Shown here: positions 55,534 through 64,000 of the stretch, in pieces
Position numbering within the stretch: the first letter of the stretch is position 1
How the letters are laid out: the number at the start of each line of letters is the position of its first letter
Assembly: GCF_905220565.1 (NCBI RefSeq)
Contig: NC_059398.1
Coordinates: forward strand, 5,851,177-5,915,176
DNA length: 64,000 bases
Reading direction: 5' to 3'
Source: Melitaea cinxia
Lineage: Eukaryota; Arthropoda; Insecta; Lepidoptera; Nymphalidae
Position numbers and translations under genes: made by a program
Notes under the pieces: model-generated
The model's input: only the letters and a program-made list of their open reading frames with translations
The model's database searches: none
What the model was told of the DNA's origin: nothing

Positions 55534-56144
55534 TTACATTTAATAGAGCTGTTTGATTAATTGTCACATTTATGACCATAAATTATACTACAGCACTATA
55601 CAAATCACTTTTATGGACAAAAAAAAACTTAAATAAAAATAAAGCCGACTTAAGTACGGAACGACGTCAATCATTGTATATATCCTTTGGACCCGAGTTG
55701 AAGAGAGGCCTAAAGCAAAAGGCTGTCTCTTATGATCATGATAGCCTCTCAAGTCAATAAGACTTCACAATAGCGAGGACAATGATGTATCACTCTCGAT
55801 CTATAAATATTTCAAGAACCCTTACTGTAGCCGAAGGTTAAAAAAACTTCATAAAAAGTAAAATTCTCTGGTCGAATGAAAATTTTTAAGAAAAATTCTT
55901 TCGTATTTTTCTTTTAATTGAGAAAAGATTATTATCACATTTTCGAGAGCAGAGTTTTATTACTTATTATTTTTTTAATGAATGATTTGTTTTTATTGAT
56001 TATTACTTGAATAAGAAGAATATTTAATATAAACCAATATCTAGTTTCAAGTCAATTTTCTTTCTAAAATACATGTATAATCTTAAATCTAATATTCCCA
56101 TATTTAATTTTAGGTGACATGGTAGGGCGTAGAATAAATTTTAT

Positions 56145-56307
56145 TTACAAAAAGTTTTGTAATAATTTAATAAACGACAAATTCGCAGAGATATTCGTAG
56201 CATGAAAGTAGCGTTTAATATTTCTATGCGCAATATTCTCGCTTCTAGCGTTGATAGGAAATAAGAGGATCGATAGGAACGCGCAGAAGAAAACCAGCTG
56301 ACTCATA
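56145..56307 (-). CDS. Possible small secreted peptide
   Basis: The ATG at 56307 opens a 53-residue frame. It starts MSQLVFFCAFLSILLFPINA, a good signal peptide with a hydrophobic core and small residues before a likely cleavage site, followed by RSENIAHRNI, a dibasic KR site and about 21 residues ending LLQNFL. The stop codon overlaps a poly(A) signal (TAAATAAA). An acceptor TTTTCAG at about 56405 precedes a possible 5' UTR. It lies 2 kb beyond the first recognised RGS7 exon on the same strand. No homologue is recognised and the length is short, so this is a candidate only. Confidence 0.35.
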
Positions 56308-57094
56308 TCCACCTCCTGATCTCGCGGAAAATTTAGCAGACAAATAGTGAATAGTTGTAAAGTGATCTTTATTTGAGAAGGATTTAGTTCAAAGTAATAA
56401 CTGAAAACAGTTAACAAAATTAATGTTATAGATAATAATCGTTAAAATTATGAGGAAGTCCCGAATATATGAAAAAAATTATGAAATAAAAAATTTATAT
56501 AATAATAAAAAAATTGTCAAATAAATGATGACTTTTTCAATTTTTGCGTGATAAAAAAGAATTTATACTTTTTTTGGGTAAACAAACAGTATTAAAATAG
56601 GTATAAAACAATCAGCGTTTAACGCGGATTAAAATACTTGTAGAAATATAAAGAAAAAAAAATCTATTTTAAAAGTTATTTTTTTCTGTTTTTACTAGCG
56701 ATAATTAGGATGAATAAAAATATTTTCTGCGACTCAAAAACTAACTATGAAAATAATTATTTTTGTCTTTATTCTATAAAATAATGTTTTAGGATTTAAT
56801 GTAGAAATAATTTAATGTTTAATGTTACGTATTATAAGTGTGTTTGTATCAATTATCAATTTTTATGAAATTTCACCACCAGAGGTCGAAATTCGACCAT
56901 AATTAAAAATTTAAATGAAAGAAAACCAAAAAATAATGAAACAAGAGAACCTTTTTTACAACTTATTATTATACTTAAAAAAAAAAAACAAAAAAGTATA
57001 ATAAGCGTGTGTGTAATGTTTTTTGTTTTTATTGATGTAATGTATTTTTTATGGATAATTAAAAAAAATGAGCTTGTTGCACTTCTTCTCTATA

Positions 57095-57713
57095 TAATTG
57101 TGTTTGCTCGCAAACGAAAAAAAAACCGACTTCAATTACATCGACAAGTAATACAACGTAGATCGACGAAAAAATACTCAAGAAACTACGCGTTATCAAA
57201 GATTATTTAAAAAGTAGTAATAAGATCTCGATAAAATTTAAATGTGACCACATGATAAACATCAGCTTTCGATTAAATTAAAAATTATCAAAATCGGTAC
57301 ACCCAGTAAAAAGTTATTACAGATTTTCGAGAGTTTCCCTCGATTTCTCTGGGATCCCATCATCAGATCCTGGTTTCCTTATCATGGTACTAAACTTGGG
57401 ATATCTCCTTTCCAACAAAAAAAGAATTATCAAAATCAGTACATCCAGTAGAAAGTTATGCGGTATAATACAACGTAGGTCGACGAAAAAAGCGTCAAGT
57501 AAAAACGCATTATTAGATATAACTCGAAAAGTAGTCGTTAGATCTCAAATAAATTTAAATGGGACCAATTGGCACACACCACCTTTCGATTAAAACAAAA
57601 TTTGTCGAAATCGGTCTACCCGGTCAAAAGTTCTGATGTAACATACATAAAAAAAAAAAAAAAAAAAAATACAGTCGAATTGAGAACCTCCTCCTTTTTT
57701 GGAAGTCGGTTAA
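57095..57713 (-). mobile_element. AACCGACTTC element, full length, reverse
   Basis: Left end TAATTGTGTTTGCTCGC and right end GGAAGTCGGTTAA; comparison with the empty site CTCTATAAACTATAAG at 41751 fixes the borders to within about three bases, 619 bp in all. Confidence 0.85.
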
Positions 57714-57774
57714 TAAACTATAAGTGTGCGAAATTTCATACTCCTCCGTCTGCGTAATTTTCGTAATAATTATT

Positions 57775-58122
57775 TGAAAAAATAAACTGACTTCAATTAC
57801 ATCGACAAGTAATACAACGTAAGTAGACGAAAAATATTAACAAACGCACTAATCTTCACTACGATTTTCGAGGGTTTCCCTCGATTTCTCTGGGACCCCA
57901 TCATCAGATCATGGTTTCCTTATCAGGGTACCATTTAAGATATCCCCTTACAGGGTTACACTTGATATATCCCCTTTCCAACAAAAAAATAATTATAAAA
58001 ATCGGTTCATAAGCAACGAAGTTATCCCCGAACAACCATAAAAAAAATTATATAAGTATATGTATATATATATATATACGGTCGAATTGAGTAACCACCT
58101 CCTTTTTTGAAGTCGGTTAAAA
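57775..58122 (-). mobile_element. AACCGACTTC-type element, short variant
   Basis: AAACTGACTTCAATTACATC to TTTTTTGAAGTCGGTTAA, about 350 bp, lacking the central blocks of the long form; the empty site is TTTCGTAAAAAGGAGTAC at 41808. Confidence 0.75.
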
Positions 58123-58170
58123 AGGGGTACAAAGTTTTTGCTTTACGTATTAACATATAGATAAGTGCGA

Positions 58171-59659
58171 TGTTGTGGTTATACGAGTGTAAAATATGGT
58201 CGAAGAAGTTTCAAGCGTAAGGCTGACCTAATATAAAATATACGTAGTGCCTTTGTTTCATACAGGAAGGACGCTTAGCGTTATTGTAAAACATACATTA
58301 TTTTAATTAAAAAATATTTTGTTTTATTGTTAACCGAGACATGAAATTCCGGTTAGGTTTAAAAACATACTACCTAATTAAAATATGTACTTTTTCGTGC
58401 AATATATTCATATAAATAAAAATTAATAGTAAAATTTTTTGTTAGGCGCAAAACTCGAGAACGGCTGGAACGATTCGGTTAATTTTTTAACGTTTCTAGT
58501 ACTTTGGAGACGGTAAAAATTAACACACAGCTCAGTTCAGTGCCATATGCAAGTGATTTTAAATGATAAACAAATTTTTACATTTTAAATGTCCACCTTG
58601 TGTAGAAAACTTACTTTCTTACATCTAACCTTACACCAAAAACCTTAGGACTAGACTTCAACGTTTTCCACAACCATAGATCGTTGCTTGTGAAATAGAA
58701 AATTTTAAAAAACGATCTGCTTCTATTACTATAATTCTGCATTTCAAAATTTTCGAGAATTTATATCTTATAATTACGTACTTTGAATGCTATTATCTGT
58801 TAGATTATAATAGATTTTGATAGCTCATTTGCTCTTTACGCCTATGTCATTATGTCCAGTGCCTGGGTATGTCATTTGTGCTTATGACGTTATTAAAAAA
58901 AATTATGATAAAAACTATGAATTTTATTACAAATATTAGTAAAATAAAATAAAGGTTTGGTAGATACTGAAATAAATATAACACGAGTAGAGAAAACTGC
59001 GAAAATTTACCATTTACACAAAAACTTGTTGCAAAGGAAAAAACTCATTACTTACCGAAATTTGTTTCAATTTACGGCACCCTCATAAATGAGAGAAGTG
59101 CGTTCAAATTTTGGTAGGTTATTGAAAACCATGAGGGTCACTTGGTAATCTGGTACTAAGTTTCCTGTACCACCTATTTGGAATTATGGGCCCTGTAGCG
59201 TTTTTAGCCGACTTCTAAATTATTGTATGCGAGTATAGAGTGAGTATAGAGCGAACACATTTATGTACACACGTATATGTTTCCCCTAACTATTACTTTA
59301 ATTTCAACTTCATGTTGTTGTGACTTTTGATAGCTAGTTTTAAACAAATCTCATATAAATAAAATAATATTGGTACGAAATTATCGACTCTTAATCGGAT
59401 TTAACTGTCGATGCTCCGAGTAATTTGTTACGCTATCGGGCTAACGACCGATTTGCGACGTTGATGAGAGAGCCATCAAACGCGAACTAGACTTTAATTG
59501 ATATGCTATCAAATTTATAATCATTATGCTGCGTGAACTTTTGTTCTTTAAGAATTGCTTGTTTCAAATGTTCTTGTGTTATTTTACAACTTGTACTTTT
59601 TATTATTATTGATAATTGAGTTTTTTGTAAGTTACTTATTTGATTTTTTTTTTGGTTAT
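58171..59659. other. Intergenic or intronic AT-rich DNA
   Basis: No gene recognised. The part 58440-58500 (CTCGAGAACGGCTGGAACGA) resembles the edge of a mobile element. If the RGS7-like gene has a distal first exon, this would be intron. Confidence 0.4.
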
Positions 59660-59898
59660 TAACTAGGTCAACAAACAACCGTAAGGCTCATCTGATGGTT
59701 AGCAATTACCGTAGCTTATAGACGCCTGCAACAACAGATGCATCGCGAACGCGTTGTCGACCCAATCCCCAATCGTCCTCCCCCAGGAGCTCTGGTTACA
59801 ACAGGCACAATACTGCTTGAAAACAGTATTATTTACCTGTGGTCTTCAGGAAGATCGAGGTACTACCCCAGTCGGACGGAAATTCCTGCTGTACCCTT
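59660..59898 (-). mobile_element. Interspersed repeat family B (minus)
   Basis: GTCAACAAACAACCGTAAGG, CCCAGGAGCTCTGGTTACA, AACAGTATTATTTACCTGTG and CTACCCCAGTCGGACGG. Confidence 0.7.
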
Positions 59899-60254
59899 AA
59901 ATTTGTAAAAAAATGTCAATGATTTAATGTCTGTGTTTATTTGCACTACGAGTATACTATCACCATTGCTTTAACACCAATCACGAGTATTACAAAAACC
60001 TTTATGTTTAGTAAACGTCTATAGAAAAAAGATTTTTTCTACTTGCTGACATTGCTTTTTTTATATTTAAGTTAATTGAAAACAATCAAAATACCTGCTA
60101 TACTAAAAAGAATAAAATATAAATAAAAAAGAAATAAAATTTAATTTATAAGTTTTTTTATCATACCAGTAGTCAAAGGCAAATGTTTATTACGACCAAA
60201 TTTTATAGATACCGTGGATATTATTTCTATAAAACAGTCGTTTTCTTATATTTT

Positions 60255-60420
60255 TATACGTCGGTTAATTCGTGACAGTGTTCGGGGTTTACTTGCAAGC
60301 GGGTCTGCGTTGATTCGTCCCCCAAGAACGGAGAAGGCGGTGACGTCACGTGTCCGATCAATAGATAGCCGGTTCTGAGTCCGCTAATACCTCATAAGGA
60401 TATTGCTACAGATTTTTGTG
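60255..60420 (-). promoter_or_regulatory. GC-richer patch with CRE and E-box, possible promoter
   Basis: TGACGTCA (60341-60348) overlaps CACGTG (60347-60352) in a stretch of markedly higher GC than its surroundings, with no repeat signature that I recognise. On the minus strand a TTGCAA|GTAAAC donor follows at about 60287. It could be the promoter and first non-coding exon of the RGS7-like gene 6 kb downstream; this is inference only. Confidence 0.3.
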
Positions 60421-60572
60421 CGTTATTTTCATTATAAATTCGTAGCAAAATTTTAAACGCGATATTCAAAGATAAGTTACCATTTGCAACTAATAATTTT
60501 TTTACTTGTACCCGAAATTTTTGCGGGATTTGAACTTACACGAGAAAAACCGTCACAACTCACAGATATTAT

Positions 60573-60770
60573 TAAATAGCTATGTCCCGCGGTTTCACTC
60601 GCGTTAATAATTTGAGGAAAAAACGTACTAAGATATTATTATATCCTTTCTCGGTAATTGACCATTCAACATAAAATATATTTTTAATTAAAACCAGTAG
60701 TTTCTGAGATTAGCGTGTTCAAAAAAACAAACAAACTCTTCGGCTCTATAATATTACTATAGACAAAACA
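60573..60770 (+). repeat. Interspersed repeat
   Basis: TAGCTATGTCCCGCGGTTTC to TCTGAGATTAGCGTGTTCAA and ATAATATTACTATAGAC, the family also seen at 5178, 43548 and, reversed, at 50326-50878. Confidence 0.6.
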
Positions 60771-61194
60771 GCGACACTATGAAAAACAAATTTCTGAAGT
60801 AGGTACGGTAGTAGGTATACAACAAATAAAATTTATAAAATTTTAAATTGCGACGTCATCCTGGTGCCTACTGCATGGATAAAAATATATAAAATAGAGC
60901 ACAGGAGACACATAGGAGAAGATTTTTGTAATTTTTATTAATGTATTTAGATTGTATTTTTATAATTTCGTATACCTACTTACTTATAATTGGCATGCAT
61001 GTATTATTATCGAATTAATTTTTTTAAAGTAAACGGTTTTTTTGTAATTGAATTTGAATTTTTCTGTCATCAGTTATAAACAAATGACATAAATAAAGTA
61101 GTCTTAGAATTCAGCGATTATACATATATACTAATAAAATAGAATAATAAAAACCAGATTGCTGTTTAAATAATGCTAAGTACCTGGGTGACCG

Positions 61195-61684
61195 AACTTA
61201 GCTCGGTATTTTTAGTAAATCGTGTTTTTTGAAAATCATATTTAAATACGAATTACATATTTATAAAATATGAATAATATTTTTTTCCGACAATGATTTA
61301 AAAAATATATATATATAAAAAATCAAAAATAAAAAAATAATTAATAAATAATAATGGTAAAATATTTTTCGATTTCACATACATTATTAAATAAAAAATA
61401 ACGAGTGCAGTTAGAAAAAAAAAGAAAAATAATAATCGATTGAGGATTTGAACTGTAGTCTATTGGGACGATCGCGACCGGCCGATTTTCCACCTGAGCT
61501 ATTACAACTTTACTGACATTCGCGAAATTTACCTTCGTATTCTAACAATATTTTTTTACTCCCTAAAAACAAGGATAAAATGACATTTTCTAAAAATGAA
61601 TCCTAGCTAGATGGATTTTCTCTCCCCCGAAACCTTCTATATACTAAATTTTATGAAAGTCGTTGGAGCCGTTATCGTATTATC

Positions 61685-61690
<6 letters not shown>
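61195..61690 (+). repeat. Interspersed repeat with tRNA-like segment (pair with 23090-23480)
   Basis: Same blocks as 23090-23480. The middle (ATTGAGGATTTGAACTGTAG ... TTTTCCACCTGAGCTATTAC) looks like a reversed, eroded tRNA head, so the family may be tRNA-derived. Confidence 0.55.

Positions 61691-61752
<62 letters not shown>
61687..61752. repeat. (TA)n microsatellite
   Basis: About 32 TA units at the edge of the preceding repeat. Confidence 0.95.
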
Positions 61753-61754
<2 letters not shown>

Positions 61755-62495
61755 GAATATATTCCTTTGAGTTTGTATATTTGTATAGTACCTTTTTTAT
61801 AGAAGTAGTAATATGTATTGTTTTTACAAAGAGATTTTGACATTGCGTTATAGTCACATATAAAAGAAATATTTAAGTTTAATTTTATGTATAGGAATTG
61901 GTAAATAGCTTTAAATGTCGTTTCTTTGTTTTTTCAGGTAGATTAAGGGTTTTTATAATTAATTTTGTATCATAATGTATAAAAAAATTGTATAATAAAA
62001 TCTTTGTTTTTTCAGAGCAACACATTGTATAATTTTCCAATTCCAATTCTAGCTAAATAACTAATGTGTTATAAAACGACATTTTTAGTAAAAATATAAA
62101 TAATAAAAACATGGAAAAATTGCGATTCACGTTCGCATTATTAGCAGCATCAGATAAAAAAAACCAATGTGATCTGCATAACATCAATAGAGATAAAATG
62201 ATTAAAATATGATTAAAAAAAAATATATATATTTTATAATTTTATAACAAAGTAAAAGCTAATAAAATTAAACCTTACAAAATATGTGAAAATTTAAATA
62301 AAGGTATACGTTTCCATCACGAAGAAGAGTGCTGGTTTAAACAGAGTGATAATTATAAAAACAAGAGAAACTATAATAAGAATGTAAACAATACGATATT
62401 AGATGTTGAATTGAGCAATAATGAGCAAAAAAAACGAATAATAACACCATTAATTAAAGTCAAACTAACATTAGAAAAAAATTAACATATTTGGT

Positions 62496-62831
62496 ATATA
62501 TGTTTCAGGCTCTAATGTTTCTTTAACAAATTCAAAATTATTAAGAATAAAGAAAGGGGAAACAAATGAGAAAAAAAAATTAATTAAAGCCAATTTAATA
62601 ACAATTAATGGTGTTAAAAATACGAAAGGTTTGACAACAATAAATATTAAAGTTTTTGATATAGAAAAAAAAGTAGATGTTTATATTGTAGATAGAAAAG
62701 ATTTTAAATATGATTTCCTAATTGGACAAGACATGATAAAAGAATTTAATTTGATTCAAAACGAAAATTTGGAAGTGACTCAGAAAACAGAAAACAATTT
62801 TACAAAGGAGGAACTATATAATAAAAATTAA
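62496..62831 (+). pseudogene. Retropepsin region of the gypsy element
   Basis: The frame FGIYVSGSNVSL aligns with the retroviral aspartic protease active-site strand, where the catalytic Asp of the D-S/T-G triad is replaced by Val. The flap-to-C-terminal segment ends DFLIGQDMIKEF, the usual ILG/LIG strand of Ty3/gypsy proteases. Stop codons at 62484 (TAA) and 62829 bound the segment. It is an inactive remnant. Confidence 0.65.
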
Positions 62832-62906
62832 TGTAATGATAATGAAGATAAAAGAAACTTTAATTTTATAAATTTTAATGAACATGTCAAAGAAGAAGAG
62901 TTTACA

Positions 62907-63538
62907 ATGGATTTGAGTCATTTAAATAATCAACAAAAATCTGAAATAAATAAACTGATTGCTAAATATAAATCAAGCTTTGCAAAAGATAAATATGACA
63001 TTGGAACAGTAAAAGACTACGAGGCACGCATTGATCTGACAGTGGACAAATACTGTAGTAAAAGGCCATACAAATGTTCAATAGAGGATAAATTAGAAAT
63101 AGAAGAACAAGTAAGAAAATTACTAGAAAGAAATCTGATAGAGGAATTATATAGTCCATTTGCAGCACCAGTAACCTTAGCTTACAAAAAAGAAGACAAT
63201 AGAAAAACCAGATTGTGTATTGATTTCAGAGATTTAAATAAAATAGTGATACCGCAGGCTCAACCGTTTCCATTAATTGAGGACTTAGTGATAAAAACCA
63301 GAAACTGTAAGAACTTTTCAACATTTGATATAAACTCTGCATTCTGGTATATTCCCTTGCGAATCGAAGATAGAAAAAAAAAAACAGCTTTTGTAACACA
63401 GGACGATTATCAATGGAGATGCTTACCTTTTGGTTTGAAAACCTCTTCAGCTATTTTTCAAAGAATATTAAGTAGTATACTAAGAAAGCACAAATTAACA
63501 GATTTTACAGTTAATTTTATTGATGACATTCTGATATA
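62907..63538 (+). pseudogene. Ty3/gypsy reverse transcriptase, interrupted by a SINE
   Basis: About 210 residues from an ATG at 62907: PYKCSIEDKLEIEEQVRKLL, then SPFAAPVTLAYKKEDNRKTR, LCIDFRDLNKIVIPQAQPFP, FSTFDINSAFWYIPL and the catalytic VNFIDDILIY. The SINE enters directly after this motif, and the frame then runs into SINE sequence. After the SINE, pol resumes (ILIYSKS) but has a frameshift near 63905, after which HINHISQVLEAIKKEGF and KFTKCTFAS are readable. The catalytic aspartates survive. Confidence 0.85.
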
Positions 63539-63883
63539 TGATGTGCTGTGTGGCTACGGCACTAAAGAATTTAGCCACCCCCTCTCTTTCCGTGGGTGTC
63601 GTAAGAGGCGACTAAGGGATAACAAGGTTCCACAACCACCTTGGAACTTAAGAAGCCGACCGATGGCGGGATAACCATCCAACTGCTGGCCTTGAAATAC
63701 ACAGGCCGAAGACGGGCAGCAGCGTCTTCGGTGCGACAAAGCCAGTACTGCGGTCACCAACCCGCCTGCCCAGCGTGGTGACTATGGGCAAAACACATGA
63801 GTTCACGTTATTTTTAGCGTCAACTTGTGGAGGCCTATGTCCAGCAGTGGACTGTATAGGCTGTAATAATAAAAATAAAAAAA
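63539..63883 (+). mobile_element. RTE-tailed (Metulj-like) SINE, complete, with target-site duplication
   Basis: From GATGTGCTGTGTGGCTACGG to AGGCCTATGTCCAGCAGTGG, ACTGTATAGGCTGTAATAAT and an A-rich tail. ATTCTGATATA occurs at 63528-63538 and again at 63884-63894. Its last ~40 bases match the 3' end of the RTE fragment at 38165-38205, so RTE probably moves it. Confidence 0.9.
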
Positions 63884-64000
63884 ATTCTGATATACTCTAA
63901 ATCTTAAGCATATAAACCATATATCACAGGTTTTGGAAGCAATAAAAAAAGAGGGTTTCAGATTAAAATTCACGAAATGTACATTTGCCTCAAATTCGGT

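Larger units (their letters stand above)
56870..58170 (+). repeat. Interspersed repeat split by two DNA elements
   Basis: The blocks GGTCGAAATTCGACCATAAT, TGTGTGTAATGTTTTTTG, CTATAAGTGTGCGAAATTTC and AAAAGGGGTACAAAG(T) are contiguous at 41600-41840. Here they are separated by elements at 57095-57713 and about 57775-58122. Confidence 0.75.
62250..64000 (+). mobile_element. Ty3/gypsy-type retroelement, decayed and SINE-split, runs off the window
   Basis: A Gag-like zinc-knuckle remnant (KGIRFHHEEECW, about 62303-62338, first cysteine altered), a retropepsin-like region and a reverse transcriptase appear in the canonical gag-pro-pol order. The SINE at 63539-63883 interrupts pol, and pol continues after it to the end of the window. 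No LTR was recognised. Several stops and frame changes in the gag and protease parts show that the copy is dead. Confidence 0.8.

Noticed and set aside
55572..55760. 62-codon frame (KKNLNKNKADLSTERRQSLY...)
   Set aside because: No recognised domain and no gene context; possibly a retroelement scrap, not enough to call.
61611..61843. Open frames over 61.6-61.8 kb
   Set aside because: Mostly (TA)n translated as an IY run.

Overview
The window looks like a piece of a nuclear insect genome, almost certainly lepidopteran (butterfly or moth). It is strongly AT-rich, its genes are split by GT..AG introns, and it is packed with repeats I associate with Lepidoptera: RTE 3' ends, RTE-tailed SINEs resembling Metulj, tRNA-headed SINEs, TC..CTAG Helitron-like elements, and a ~610-bp element with AACCGACTTC/GAAGTCGGTT inverted ends. 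There is no bacterial-type operon and no CRISPR array.

Layout. (1) 0.5-3.0 kb: a 5'-truncated LINE copy whose open frame is a complete superfamily-1 (SF1) helicase of the alphavirus-like/tobamovirus-like type. (2) 6.1-9.5 kb, minus strand: eleven exons of a BTB-BACK protein gene, incomplete at both ends. (3) 10.5-12.7 kb: nested repeats (a jockey-type LINE inside one short element; a second such element inside a Helitron). (4) 15.3-20.3 kb, minus strand: a second LINE copy with an uninterrupted frame of 1552 codons reading reverse transcriptase - RNase H - cysteine/histidine motif - uncharacterised region - SF1 helicase, flanked by a perfect 14-bp target-site duplication. (5) 22.3-45.5 kb: a tandem family of small acidic proteins on the plus strand (four members, one decayed), each with a separate non-coding first exon; two of them are followed by a convergent minus-strand terminal exon, revealing a ~4.6-kb segmental duplication. 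(6) 46.8-54.2 kb, minus strand: ten exons of an R7-family RGS gene (DEP, DHEX, GGL, RGS) with an unusually long disordered C-terminal tail. (7) 54-62 kb: repeats, a possible small secreted peptide and a possible promoter patch. (8) 62.2-64.0 kb: a decayed Ty3/gypsy element split by a SINE.

The most striking feature is the LINE that carries a viral-type helicase. Two well-diverged copies both keep every helicase motif, with differences mainly at third codon positions where I compared them, so the domain appears to have been maintained by selection while the element was active. Both copies also end in the same 3' module: an internal poly(A) tract, about 150-220 bases, then a stem-loop with a compensatory base change, then the terminal poly(A). 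I recall a published description of R1-type insect LINEs with such helicases (Lazareva and colleagues, about 2015), so the fusion itself is probably not new; the long region upstream of the helicase and the 3' module deserve attention. The small C-x11-C acidic protein family is the best candidate here for an undescribed gene family. All calls were made by eye from the sequence; no database search was run.
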